A DNA stretch of 64,000 nucleotides from Callipepla californica brunnescens (lineage: Eukaryota; Chordata; Aves; Galliformes; Odontophoridae), in the NCBI GenBank assembly GCA_023055505.1, contig JALIRH010000004.1:35035502-35099501 (forward strand). The letters run 5' to 3'. Numbering within the stretch: the stretch's first letter is position 1; each line of letters starts with the position of its first letter. The position numbers were made by a program, and so were the translations under genes. This document shows positions 11,321 to 24,202 of the stretch, piece after piece. The notes under the pieces are model-generated. The model was given only the letters and a program-made list of their open reading frames with translations. It did not search any database and was not told the DNA's origin.

Positions 11321-14263
11321 AAGTCCTTTGGAAAAAAAGCAACACTTTTGGAAAGGTGTAAGCTATTCTTTCCTTATTACTTAATTTTTGCCAATACCTT
11401 TCTTGGGTGATCTGAAAACTGGTCGTTGGCAGCTATATTTTCTGCTTTATATTGTACAATATGGTGGAAGTAACTAAAAACCTTAGACACTGAAAGTGTA
11501 AGTTAATGGCTTCATTCATACTTATAGCTTTAGAGAAAAATCAAAGGTGCAGTGCAGGTTTTTTGTTTAAATAGTAATTTCTTTGACAGCTTGGCTTTCA
11601 TAAACCTTTGTCTTCAGTTATTTGATATCAGTAATATTCTCCATTAAATTTAAATGGCATTAGAATTAAGTCGTAATCAAATGGTAGCCTGAGCATACAC
11701 TCATTCTCTTTGTGAGTCAGCCTAAAAATCTGTCTCAATTAGTATCTTACAGAGGATATGAGAGCCAGTCAACCATATATCATCTTTGAGTAATATTCAC
11801 AACTGCTGCTTCAAGAGTTAGCAAGTTTTGATTTTTGCTTTAAGTATCTTGGCATGAACCAGAAAAGATTAACTCAGCATGGGATGTTAGATTCAGGGAA
11901 ATATATTAATAGTCTGTCTTTCAGGGCTGATGTCTTGTATCTTACGCTTTGTTTGCTTGAGTTACTGTCTTGTTGGTGTTATTATCAGGAGAGAATGTTG
12001 CTGTCAGAAATGGTTCAAGCAGTACTCCGTTTGAAATCACGTTCCTGTATGTAATTGTGCAAGCAGAAGTCTGAAAATGAAGTGAACTGGTAAATTATCA
12101 TGTACTGAAGCTTCTATTTCATATAAGACTTTTATGATTCTTCTGTACTAGAACCTGTGACTTTTGGATTCCAGACCTGACACAACATGCTAGGATATGA
12201 CAAAGACTCTAGTATTTACTCAATTCTTGTTGGGTAGCATGACATTTGTTTGTCTGTGCTTTCAAGAAAAAACTGTTTATGACTAGCACATTCACGGTTC
12301 TGTTAATTAGTGGCTAGCTCTGGTTGCATCTTTGTTCTCATCTATGTGCCACATACATATTGGAGTACTCACTCATGTCTGAGGATGTAAAAATTGAGGA
12401 AACCATAATGAAGACTGATTCAAATTTCAAAAGTGTGACCATTTTATTTCAAAGCATGATGGAAAGAAATACAACTTTCTGCAGTTGTGTGGTTTAACAA
12501 TCTAATACAAATAAAGCAATAGACAGAGGTGTCAAATATCTCACCAACAGGTGAACCCATAAAACACTGGAGAAGAGGGATTTCCATCAATAATGGAAGA
12601 AAAGAGGTAGCAAAGGCAATAGGATATGAGTGTAGGTGAGGCTTTTGGTGGTGTCTTTCAGCAGTGGCTATAATGAGTAACCTCTGCCGGTGCAGATTTA
12701 TGAGCACAGCATGCAGGCCCTCGTTTATCACAATCAAAAATGCATAGCTAATGGTGGTAACTGTGTTGATAAATAGCATTCTGTAACTGAGCATTTACTC
12801 TGTTGAGTAGTGTTCTTGTTCTCTTTATATCTGTTGTAATTTCCATGGAAATAAATAGGAGGCATTACCTTTGGAGAGGCCCACTTCATACAGGTAAACA
12901 TATTATTCTGCCCGTGACTTAATAACTGTTATCCTTTCAAGAACTGTCAAAAGTGTAAGAGAAAATGACCAGTTACTAACCTATTTATATTTGTATTTCT
13001 TGCTGCTGGTTTCAAAGAATTAATACAGCAAAAAATAGTTTCATTTCATTCTTTCATATAAATCAGAAGTTGTTTAAATTTAATCTTTTATATGTAATAA
13101 TAATAAATAATGCCAGCTGCTAAGTATAAGCTAATTATGTTTTGTTTTTTTTTCTATCCATACTGGCAACAGTTTTGAATCTCTCTATTGATTTCAGCTT
13201 TTTTGATGTTCTGTTCAGCATTTGGTATGAAACAGTTTTTACTGTGGATTAAAAAAGCAAAGTATCAAAACAAAGTTGATGTTAAAGTCTTCACTTTCAG
13301 AACCAGCCTAATACCAATGTAGTTCTGTATATCATCACAATCTATTGTTGTCAACTGTTTCAAATGCCAGGGCTCTTTTAAATACCGCTAACATTGTCAG
13401 AGCCTCATTTAAAAATGTATTAGCAAGGTAATCCTTCAATCATAAACTTCCAGTAAGACATAAAAGGGATGATTACTGACATTATGTGACCTTTTCAGAA
13501 TTACCTATGGGGAAAAAATATAATGAATATCCTGGGCTCACAGTGACCCCAGACTTTTCATAGGAAAGCTTGGGGAAGTAGTACAAAATTATGTAAGCAA
13601 CTGATTTCTCTTTTGTTTTCTCTTGTATTTTACTTCAGAGCAACCGGTGGAATCGTATTCACAAAACAGCTTTGTATAGGTGGCTATAGTTCTCATTAAT
13701 GGATCTTTCTGAGAGAAGCAAAGTAACATCTAGTTTAGGTTGTGGCAAATTTTTATGATGTTGTGAGGAGGTTTCTCCTACTTGTTTCAAAATAACTTGT
13801 GAACCTCCACATGTGCTCTTGGACAACTAAAGAAGCAGCACAATTAACTGTCAATGCTAAGCTTGATTTACCACTACAGTGCTGCAGGCAGCAGCATATT
13901 CTACTGATATGTTAAAATATAATGGCTATTTCAGTGCCAAATTTAGAATAATTTAAAATAAAAATCAATAAAATACATCTCATATCTCAAAAATATAGCT
14001 CAATGCACTCTGTGAATTGGTTGAGCTTGTATGTCGAACAGATAAACTTATTTGCAGCAATGCTTTAATTTATTATCTTGAATTCAAAAGAACCTTATCT
14101 TTGGGCTGCTTTCTTTCTCATAATACTTTGTAGTAATGCGTATTTTCTATAGGAAGTTGGGAGTTTGAACAGTATGCTCAAGATGGCCCCTGTGAAATCA
14201 TATGGCTTTGGAATGTTTCCTATCATCCAGAAAGCTTTGAAAATGTATATCAAGAAACCTTTC
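11321..14263. other. Noncoding interval, no gene recognised
   Basis: AT-rich DNA with no recognised interspersed repeat. The minus strand of 12444-12794 holds a 116-codon ATG-started frame with no recognisable domain; it is discussed as a finding and not annotated as a gene. A TAATAATAATAAATAA-type stretch occurs at about 13095-13110. Confidence 0.55.
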
Positions 14264-14760
14264 AATGCTTGAGAAGCCAGGCAGTTGTTTTTGAAGGAAT
14301 ATCACCCCAGGCAAAATGTTCCAGATGCTCCCCAGGAGCTGCTCACACAGCTTGGGATGAAGTCTCAGATATTTGCACAGGAGCTCCTTCTAACTTGTTA
14401 GGACTCTGGGCTGGAAGGATGGGACAGCATCCCCAACCCAGCAAGCATTGGAGCAGCAAGTGTTCTCTGGAGGTTTAACTAGAAGGGTAAGACTATATGG
14501 AGACGACAGTAGTGCTTCCAGTGTTGGTTGTAGTCTTGGTCTCTCTGCTGCCTGCAACCAGCTGCAGTAGGAACCAAGCCGAAAAAAGGCAGGAGCAGAA
14601 GATGACCCAAACTTGCCCAAAGCACTGGATCTGGGGGACCTTGAGGAGCTCTTGGCAGTACTGCCTGTGCAGGTGTACTGGACATCACTGAGTTGAACGG
14701 ATATGGCATGGAGGCAGAAGAAACATTGATTTGCAAGGGGCAAACCTTTTGCATGAAAAA
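14264..14760. other. GC-richer block with short ORFs, unidentified
   Basis: This ~500-bp block is visibly richer in G and C than its surroundings and has few long A or T runs. It carries open frames in several phases. ATG at 14497 starts 64 codons whose first ~20 residues (METTVVLPVLVVVLVSLLPA) look like a signal peptide, but the rest is unrecognised and ends at 14691. A different plus frame, entered from about 14398, reads through to TGA near 14693 with one internal TAG at about 14568 and contains an acidic leucine-rich stretch (LDLGDLEELLAVLPV). The reverse strand is open for 129 codons (14390-14779). Multiple open phases are expected in GC-rich DNA. It could be a decayed retrocopy, a repeat relic or a noncoding RNA exon; I recognise no gene. 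Confidence 0.35.
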
Positions 14761-15337
14761 TTGTCCTGCTAGGAGCCATAACTTGATAGTTTGGTAGCTG
14801 AGGGGTTATATTTCTTTCTTGATATGGTTTGGTGCTAACGTCTGTGAACAGGTTTCTATTTGTTTGGGGGTCCGTTTCACTGTTAGTGTAAATCCTCTGA
14901 AAGTGCTCAAGTTACCTCAGGGAAGGATTTGGCACTTCGATCAGTGACAAGCTGTAACTGTGAATGGTGCTCTGCAATTTTCTGTAACAAGCAAAGCCCT
15001 TTACTTTCCTTAAAGGGCTATTTGGAACATTATTCCGCATGTTCAGATCATCCCGACTATTCATCTGCTAGGAATTCTGTGTGACATTCTGTGTTTTTCC
15101 TTCCTTTCATTTCAGCTATTTTGTGGCATGTTAATGTCCCTGCACCTACTTGTGTACAAAAGATATTTCTATAGGAAATTTTAAGCTTTGAAATCAGATT
15201 CTGATCTTGATCACACTAATGGATATATGAAGTTATTAACGAAAGCAAGCTGAATGATATATTTTTATGCACCACTGAAAATAAAATCTAAAGAAAATCT
15301 TTTGAACAACTGTTCATGTTTTCTCTGTTCCTTTCAG

Positions 15338-15522
15338 ATTTTGAGCAAGTTATTCCTTCTTGGAGTGGAAGCAGAAAAGCCCACAGCTACAGGGAAGCAC
15401 ATGAATTTAACAGTCCAGTCATCGGAAGTTTGCAGTTGACCTAGATGTGCTGACATCTACACTGCAAGCCAGCTACCACAAAAACCAAAAAGCCACAGAA
15501 GGATAATTTCCTGCACCAAGAG
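15338..15522 (+). other. Candidate 185-nt exon by splice signals only
   Basis: A pyrimidine-rich acceptor, TTTTCTCTGTTCCTTTCAG, ends at 15337. An AAGAG/GTAATG donor follows at 15523. The enclosed 185 nt contain in-frame stops in the frame that runs in from the acceptor (TGA at about 15437), so it would be a terminal-coding or noncoding exon at best. A second good acceptor, CCTTCCTTTCATTTCAG, ends at about 15115. No transcript support is available, and motif pairs of this quality are common by chance. Confidence 0.12.
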
Positions 15523-16730
15523 GTAATGTGAAATATAAAAAGTAGAAGCTATATTATGTTTATCACTGAAAAGTAGAAAGAATTAAATAGCTAAAGTCAC
15601 GATTGAGTTATAGGCTAATACCTAAAATGTTATTGAATGTGCATGTGCCTGTACTGACCCACAGAAGGAGCCGGTGATCTTTATAGACTTTGTGATCACC
15701 TGTTCTGTTCTTAGTGGAAGGTGACCAAGGGATGGCAGGAAGATAAAGATGAAGGCAATTAATGAATCTGAAATAAAACATCCTTTATCTTCTGTCTGTA
15801 AAAGAATTGTAACAGTTTTCAGCCTGTGTCTATAGGTCAAACTGGTGAAGCCACATCTAGCCACTGGGATTAGTATCTTACACTTTTAAGCTTCTCCTCC
15901 AACTACTCTTTGATAAAAGACGTACAAGCTGAATTGAACAGAAGTCATGGAGGCTGACTATCTCATTTTATGAAATCCATTTTTACAAATAATAATAGGA
16001 AAAGTAACAATAGTAATAATAAAATAATAGTGCTAGATAATAGCAACAGGATTTGTAGAATAGATCAGATCCAGGTCTGAATTTTGGTTAAGAATTCATC
16101 TACATCATGTGCAGATCAGTCAACCTTTTATCCTACTTTTCACATCCTTTTGACAAACCATGCATGATGGTGTGAGTTACACCCAAATATAGTTGTCCAT
16201 TCCACTTGAAAAGATGGACCAGTTGTCAGTGTTCTTACCTAACCCCCCACCAGTAACTGCGAAACATCTAATCCCCGTCACCTGAATATCTCTGAATACC
16301 TCTGAAAAAGTTTTTACTGGGCTCGGTATTTTTACTCTGTAGCTGAGGAAACTGTCACTGAAATGTGCACAGCTTCCAGAATTACATCCCTCTTTTGGCA
16401 TCCAATTCTTGGATTATTTCCTGTTATGTCAATGCTGTAGCAGCTGGAGCCACTCCTGGTGGCTGCACCCTGCACTTCACACAGCTGCCTCCATGGCTTT
16501 TATTAACGTTTTCCATTTCTCATCCTGTTTTCTCACTGATGACTCTGGCAAAAAACGCACTCTCTATTGGAATAAAAAATAATGTGAATTCCAAACATCT
16601 AGCTCAAAATAGCTAAAGGGGCTTTTTGGCTCAGTTGCAGGAAAGCAAAATTAACGCCTATTGCAATGTATTCATATGCCTCAGAGTAGGTTGCAGGTTA
16701 GAAGTAACCAACAGAGATTTGTTCTTACTG

Positions 16731-16763
16731 TTTTTTTTTGTTTTGTTTTGTTTTGTTTTTTTT
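16731..16763 (+). repeat. (TTTTG)n simple repeat
   Basis: A T9G start is followed by four TTTTG units and a closing T8 run. This is an ordinary pentanucleotide microsatellite. Confidence 0.9.
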
Positions 16764-18623
16764 AAGTCCTTCATGTTATTAAGGAATCCCTTTGGTTCAG
16801 AATTACTTTGGTAAAGAAAGTCAGTTGTAGGGCCCCTGTTTCCCTGCAGGTGTCACTACCCTCCTGAATTCTGAGTCTCTGGGTAACAGGCAGCCTATAG
16901 AGCTATCAAAAATCAATATCAAGACTGAGCATGTAGAATCTAATAGCTGATTTCATTACATTGGAGTGACAAGGCGTAAGCCGTCTAATTTGAGGAATGG
17001 GATTGATTTCACTGTGGAATGTAATACCAAATGTAAGATTAATCAATAATCTGAGACAAATAACTGTGAGCCTATTAACTTGGTTTTTAATTCTGATGAA
17101 CACTTTGTCATTAGCTGGAATTCTGGACTGATTTTTGTCCTTGTGAGTAATGCATTTCAGGAAGACCTACTCAGAGTTTGCAATTATTCTTACAGAGGCA
17201 GAAGCCTGTAAGTGAAAGGACTATAGACACAAACAAATCCATTCATAATTAGTCTTCCCCTCTTTCAACAGGACAGTAACAATGAGTAATGATAGCCATT
17301 TATTGAGTTCCATTTAGTTAATGGAATCATACTCTTGGTTTGTTTTTATAACACTTTTAAAATTTATTTCTGCCCGACTGGTCTATCGGGCAGTGGCTGC
17401 AATATCCAGTCTTTAAAGTGCTTTTATTTGAGATGAGATAGAATCACTGGAAAGGCAACTAGAATAACTCTAGCATCTTTGAAATGGTCACATTTTATAT
17501 TCAATTTCTCCTTTGTATGGCATTTGGGTAAGTTGATAATTTTTGACTCCTATAAATCATCTCTACAGCTGTAAGCAGCTGAAGTTAGGAATCTATCATT
17601 CCTAGAACTGTTCTTCTAAAGCTGTTGCATATGATCCACGTGTGTCCTTGCAGAGGCTCAAGGATACTAGAAGGCCAGAAATTTTGAGGCTTGATGTAGC
17701 ATGTAGAAAATTCTGTTGTATGTCAAACTGTCTTTGACAGACTTGCTACAGAGAACAGTTTAGGCACTGTGTGACAACATTTTCTATTACAGCAGAGAGC
17801 AAGCATGTACAAGTGGTAATAATAACATAAGAAAAGAAACACTGTGCAGAAATAATACTAGTGGGTGCAAGTAGGTGATGGGTTTCTTCAAATGTTTCCT
17901 TATCTCGATGAAAAATTAAGATACAAAGTGGCCTGTTTTCATGCCGTTGCAAATAAGTACAGAGGTGTATATTATTTCTTATTTTCTTCTGAAGTTGCTT
18001 TTAAAGTAAGAGACAGTACAAGCAGAGAACATTTTCCATTTACTTTGGTTTTCCCGATGTGCAGTAGAAATATTTGTATTTGTGAGAGAAAGGAAAAAAA
18101 GACAGTTGAAAAACTAAGGTTTGTTTTTGTGTATTTCAAGTACTGGAGCACATCTTGTAGGTCAAATACACTACTGATAAAAGGACTCCTGCAGAATAAG
18201 AATTAACCATGGGGGCTCACTGTGGCTGTGTATTTTGCGAATCTTTTTGGTTCTTTTCCTCTAGCCTTTGTGATACAGTGTAGCAGTTTGCTCTCTCATG
18301 AATGTTAAGATTCCTTAATGTCATCTGTGGCCCATTGCATGGTTCAGTTCAATCATCCAGCAGTCAGGAGCCTTGCTGAAAATGGTGACTTCCTTAGTTT
18401 GGCTGAGGACAGATGTCAGTGAATCTTGCTACAAATCTAAAGAATGTTTTCTGCAAAGACAAAGAAAAAAAATGGAAATTGATGTTTGGAGGCTTTATTT
18501 ATACACTTCTATTTAAAATAATTTAAAAGAATAAAGGTTGAAAACTGACAGCAACAACAACAAAAGAAGCAAAAACAATGCAAAACAAGAAACCCAATGA
18601 CTGCCAGTAAGCTTTGCTGTGTA

Positions 18624-18860
18624 AAAGGAAGTGTATAGGAAGTTCCACACAAATGTGCCTGGAAACTTTTTCACAGTAAAGGTGACAGAGCACTGGCACA
18701 GGCTGCACAGAGAGATGGTGGTGTCTCCTTCTCTGGATGTGTTAAAGACCCACCTGGACACATACCTGTGCAACCTGGTCTAGAGAGCTGCTTTGGCAGA
18801 GGGGTTGGTCTAGATGACCTCTAGAGGTCCCTTCCAACCCTTACAGTTCTGTGATTCCAT
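18624..18860 (+). mobile_element. CR1 LINE, 5'-truncated 3' end
   Basis: Plus-strand CR1 3' fragment of about 237 bp. It opens AGGAAGTTCCACACAAATGT (about 18637) and contains GAGCACTGGCACAGGCTGCA, the ORF2 end CCTGTGCAACCTGG with stop TAG at about 18781, the block GGTCTAGATGACCTCTAGAG, and the tail TTCTGTGATTCCAT. The wording is nearly that of the 49.3-49.55 kb copy, so it is the same subfamily. The ORF2 tail is truncated and noncoding. Confidence 0.93.
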
Positions 18861-21487
18861 ATTTAATGTATTATTCCCTCAGAGCTCTATTCAGATTCAG
18901 GATGTAGGTTTATTTTGTTATTAATTTACACTAAAGAGTTCTTATAGCTTTTTGCTGCTGTCATGGTTTTATGATTTTTGGTACTGGTATTCCACATCAT
19001 AACATCATGTATTGCATTAAGAGTTAAGAATAAGTATAACGTGAGAGGCAAGTATCCTGTGTTTGGTTTTTTTTGTTTTTTTTTTTTTTTTATCATCAAT
19101 GCAATGTCCCTAGGTGGCAAGAAGAGCATCCTATGATGCTTAGCATAACTTCTGAATTTTCCTTTGAGAGGCTAGACGTCTGTAAGTTTGTTTGAACCTT
19201 TCATGACTCGGAAGCTGGTTGTCCCACATTTCACTACGCCCTTCCAGTCTCCTTCACAGATGTCCATTTTCCATTAGTCTTAATATTGCCTTAGGCATCA
19301 ATTTTTTTTTTTTTTTCCTAGGAGTTGCTGTCTTCTCTATTCCTCCACTCAAGGAGAAATCTGAAAAATTTTTCATTCCCCAGGCTAGCTTTTAAGGAAA
19401 AACTTAAAATTTCAGCACTCATCTCTTTGGCTTTCATTTGGAAATCTCCAGATGCTTTTGATATGAAAGATTTAGGGAGCTCTAATCCAGTCTGGAGGGA
19501 AAGAGAAGACAGAATTCCAGTAAGAAACAGACTTCTGAAGTAATAGTAGAACTAAGTTTGTGAGCTCAATAGGACAAATACATAATGCAACAATGGATGT
19601 CGTTTTGTTTCCCCACAGTTATGCCTAATGTGACAAGATGGGTTTTTAGCTAATGATTAGGATTGTTCAAACAATCATGATTAATTAACTGATATTGTAT
19701 ATATATACTTAAAAATCAGAATAATTGATAATAATGATTACTGAATTTTGAAATATTCTGACAACAAGAAAAGTACCCCAGTAATCACTTTTCTGCAGTG
19801 TTGATGAATTGAAAGACTCCAAAGAATTCATTACAGAGATCAGAAATAAACACAGAAGTGATCTGCCTTCCACAAATTTTAAGACATGCTAAGGCCAGTA
19901 ACTTAGAATAATCTGGAAGACGTGTGTTTACAAGAGGTATTTTATAGTAATTTCAAATAAGAGCATGAATTAGTTGAAGAAAACAGCTGAAGGGGAATGT
20001 TAGGAAACATTTTATAGCTGTTGGGTTAGATGATGTATGAGATGAGTCTCTGGAAGTGCAAAAACTATGCTGTGGATTTTGTAGTAAGCACAGTAGAATC
20101 ACAGATGCAGTGGAAGCCAAGGCTTTGCTGTCTGAAGGACAGGAAAGATGACCAGCTAGGTACAGAGAAGTGAGGTATACAAGCTAGCATCACCTATCTT
20201 GTCTCCATTATGTCAGTATAATATATTCTACCTTTATTATCCACCTTTTCTGTACTCTTAAAAAATATGATGTAGACTGTATTGTTGGGGCTTCTTCAGT
20301 TAAGTTTTATGGGTCTCTAATTAAAAGATTCAGTTCTTTGGTCTTGCTAAGGTTTGCTGAGTTCAACCAGAATTCTGAACAGTAGGAGAGCTGTCAAAAA
20401 TGTTATTATAATAACTTGGTGATGATCTAATCTCCAAGGCTACCTTGGTCCCAGAATATATTAGATTATTTTTGTAGATTGCTGTGATTCATTTTAGCTG
20501 GCAAAGAGAGCATTATGCCTGCTTTGGCTGGCAGGAGCTGAGCCATATCACCTCTCAACATGTCCTTTATTATCAGCAGATCAGGAGCTGGAAAGGAATA
20601 GTGTGTAGATGGCTTTCTGCCATACAACTAAGCCAGAAAGGAGAACAATCACAAACAATAACCTTGGGTCTACAATTCAGGCACACTGTGCAAGTTCCAT
20701 TCCCCAGAATTTTGTAACTCATTTTGTCTTTTACACCCACAGAAAGAGATTTTAAAGCAGCCGTAATGTCAGATAGGAAGTCTGTCTCCCTTTAATAATA
20801 AAAGGGAGTGGCTTTCTACACTGAATTAGAGAAGAGGGCTTTTATGAGGTCCGATCAAAAATAGTCTAATCTGAGATTCGTTCTATTTCAGAAGGCAGTA
20901 GCAGAAGATTTGAGAAAAAGAATAGAAAAAAAAGATTCAAATAGCAATAATTTATCCGGGTATCAAAGTAGACAGTGACCAAGAGAAAATCAAACCCTGA
21001 GTACCAAGGTAAACGAAAAACCTCTGTGCTGGGAATTGAAACCCTATGCAGGAGTTAGATCCTTTTGAAAAAATTCTAGTGCAGTGGGATTTAGACTTAG
21101 AAATAGAAACAGCAGCACTGAAATACATTTGAAAATTGCAAACTATGGTTGCAGTTTAGCCCATATGCTCAAAATTAATGTGTACTATTATTTACTGGAT
21201 AGCTCATCAGCGCATGCAGAAGTTTACAATTGGTAGAACACAACAAATTAGCAGACTGTTCCTTAAGGGGACATTCTAGGAATTCCCAGATTTTATGTTT
21301 GCATCAGCCTTTCCAAAGACTCCCTTGTATATTCCTCCTTCTCTCTCATTCATATCTCTTTTAGTAACTCCTGAGTGTACTTTTCTGAAATATTATGTTC
21401 ATTATCATGCCTGGGTAATTTCTCCTGTGACAGTTTATAAGTTTGAACTTTCCACCTTTCATATTTTTTGCAGCCCACCTCATGTTC
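18861..21487. other. Noncoding interval, no gene recognised
   Basis: AT-rich sequence with a T16 run at 19076-19091 (preceded by T8G) and a T-rich stretch at about 19302-19316. No exon or interspersed repeat was recognised. Confidence 0.6.
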
Positions 21488-21632
21488 ACTTGCCAGTGCT
21501 GGATGTCCCAGCACACTTATGCACTAGAGGCCCTGTGCAGCCTACTGTAGGGAGCCTGCTTTGCAGGGGAGTTAGACTTGATGATCTCCAGAGGTCCTTT
21601 CCAGCCCCTACAAGTCTGTGAGACTGTGACCT
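21488..21632 (+). mobile_element. CR1 LINE, short divergent 3' end
   Basis: The segment CAGCCTACTGTAGGGAGCCT (21538-21557), TTAGACTTGATGATCTCCAG (21572-21591), AGGTCCTTTCCAGCCCCTAC (21592-21611) and AGTCTGTGAGACTGTGA is a plus-strand CR1 3' UTR and tail. The left end is uncertain, since the first ~35 bases match the family only weakly. The tail carries several substitutions, so it is an older copy. Confidence 0.85.
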
Positions 21633-24174
21633 GATTGCCCACAAAAACTCAACTTTCTTTTGGGTAGGCAGAGAAGATGTAGGGCATGGGAGAGTGCTCC
21701 AGGTATTGCACAGGGTAAGAACTCCTTTGCCTCAAGAGAAATAAAGTAGGCTGAAATGAAATGTGTGCTACATATTCTATGGGAGACAAACTGACTTATA
21801 CAAATAAATATTTTCACCCCTAAGACACCAGCTTGAAGTCAGATTGTGGTGAATGTCAATACGGACTTAAAAGCTTTACTACCCTGTGTCTGTTCTGAAG
21901 TTTTAAATTTAAAGAAATGACAGTCTCGGGTTAGTTTCTCATAAACACTGTCACCACTGCTGTCACAGCTAATTGGGCATATGCTGGAAGCACTGGCAGA
22001 GAGGCAGAAAGACTGAACAAGTTATTGACATTAAATTCACCTCTTGTTGTTGCATGTTCAGAAAGATTCTTTGCTTCTGGCAATATGTCCAATAGAGGTA
22101 GACCTGGAAGAATCTCTTTCTGTCTACTTTTCTTGCTTCAGAAATCTAGTGCTTTAAAAATGCCTCTAACACTGTGTCTGCCTTTTATACCTAGTGTGTT
22201 GCTGTCACAGTGTAATTTTGAAGGAGGTAATCCTTAAAGTGCAATGGTCAGGAACTATTGGAATATTTTGGCTTCATGTCAGGAAAAGCTTTTTAAGAAT
22301 AGTATAGTGTGCTTCTACCAGCTTGTGTCTAACACAGTCTGGCTCATTCAAACTCTATACGTATCTCAAAATATTAAAGGCTTAAAATATAACAGGTAAC
22401 CCATTCTCATAAAACCTATGAAGACAAACTCCTGTAGCATAGTACAAATTTTAACTATCCCCTAGGAGGATTAAACTCTATTACTTCTCAGTAGACAGAG
22501 AATTACAATACAATTCTGTCAGCTTTTTCTTTATCAATCCTTCTCATCACCAAATAAAAAGGTAAGAAAAGCACAAGCCCTTAGACTGAAAAAAAATCTC
22601 CACTTTTTTTTTCTTTTTTTTTTTTTTTTGTGGAATGGCTATATAGGAAAGACAAGAAAATTTGAACTTTCAAGTCTGCCCAGAATGCTTCTGCAGCTTC
22701 AAAATTTGAGATATTTTAAGGATGGAACAATTTATTTTTACAAGTATTTTTCTTACTTGGAAATTAATTTCTTACAACGCCCATAATGTTAAGTATCCAA
22801 GACTCGCAGTCATAAGATTTTAATTCTAAGGTTCTGATCATGCAGAATTAAGTTTGTTCATTTTATAATATACAAAGCAACTTTCATAGTAAAGAGCATC
22901 CTAAACTACACTACAGGAAATAAGAAGGATAAGAAAATACCTTGGATTTGAGGAATGACTCACTGCGCCTATACAGCACTAAAAAAATTTTTTCACACAG
23001 TGATTCCTATGTAAGATCTGAATACTTTTTTTGCTGGAGGTGGGCTCGGAAGAGAAATCAACAAAATCAAAGAGGATTTCTTTTAGTTTGAAGTATTAGA
23101 GAAACATTTATCTTTTGACTTCCAAAGGAGCTGGGCACAAAGTTGTCTGAAACAATACGTACTAGTTGACCAGGGTTCAGTCTGCTAAACAGGAATGCGG
23201 GGATTTGCAGTTTGCTGCTTTTGATTTTCAATTTTTCCTAGCCAGAGAGGCCAAATAGGGCAGAAGAATAAACATATGACTGTCTCATGTGTATGAAACA
23301 AGTCAAATTTTTTTTTTTTTTTATGTCAATGAAAGTGGCCTTGCAGTGATATGCCACCCTACAAATGACAAGGGCTGAGGAGCTGGGACAAGCCTTGTTT
23401 TGCTAGCCCCAAGAAGCTGTAGCAATTACCAGCAGAGCAAGGGTAGATCACTTACAGATAAGTTATTGGCAGCTATTTATTCTGTCAGGCTGCAACTGAA
23501 CTAAATTTTTGAAGGTAAATATTTTGGGTTTAGCCATCTTTATTGTAAATACTCTTGCATGATAGAGTCCTTGTCCCAAGGAGGCTCTTTTCAGGATGTT
23601 TTTCTGTATCGTTCCGCTACTTCTCCAGGTTAGGAGTGGTGATATTCTAAATACCTGCTTAGCTGTGCTGCAGCTACTTCTGCCTTATAAGATAGCATAT
23701 TGTCAAGCAGATAAGTGATTCTTGATCATAAGATAAACACAAATTTGGTAGTAATTGCTCAGACTGATACTGCTTTTTCTCTGTCTGTCAACATGCAGCA
23801 GGTTTGTGGGTCTGGTACATTGTAATTGTGTCTTGAGTAACAAAGCAGTGCACTCTGTATCAATACCAGAACTACATATGAACCACAAGTTAGTTTTACC
23901 TACTGCTCCTGGACTATGAGTTTGGTGTCCTGTCTCACTCAGCAAGAAAGAAGAACAGTTTTTCTTCAGAGATTGATTCCTGTTCAGAAGCCAGTAGGTT
24001 ACTGCAAAGCCTGTAGAACCTTTATCAAGAATGTTAAACTTTTCAGTCATGAAAGAAAAATTTCTCACTGTTTGAGCTTCCTTCATGTCACTTTTTTTCC
24101 TTGATTTGTGGTCAACTTTCAGTATTTACAGTCACAGTAATTTAGCAAATTTGGTACAATGGTTGAATTTTTAG

Positions 24175-24200
24175 ATGCTGCATTACATGTAATGCAGCAT
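24175..24200. repeat. Perfect 26-bp palindrome
   Basis: The half-site ATGCTGCATTACA (24175-24187) is followed immediately by its exact reverse complement (24188-24200), with no spacer and no mismatch. A 13-bp perfect self-complementary half without a loop is unlikely by chance in 64 kb. It could form a cruciform or an RNA hairpin, or bind a dimeric factor. The next base pair out (G/T) does not extend it. Confidence 0.95.
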
Positions 24201-24202
24201 TT

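Larger units (their letters stand above)
14761..18623. other. Noncoding interval, no gene assigned
   Basis: AT-rich DNA. It contains a degenerate (AAT)n stretch at about 15988-16030, a (TTTTG)n array at 16731-16763 and one exon-like unit at 15338-15522, listed separately. No interspersed repeat was recognised. Confidence 0.55.

Noticed and set aside
17173..17205. Short acceptor/donor pair around 12 nt (TTCTTACAG ... GTAAGT)
   Set aside because: The pyrimidine tract is weak and a 12-nt insert is below credible exon size without transcript evidence.
19995..20050. ATGTTAGGAAACATTTTATA and a GGGTTAGATGATGT stretch reminiscent of CR1
   Set aside because: The two CR1-like words lie too close together relative to a real CR1, with no tail or ORF2 remnant between or after them.
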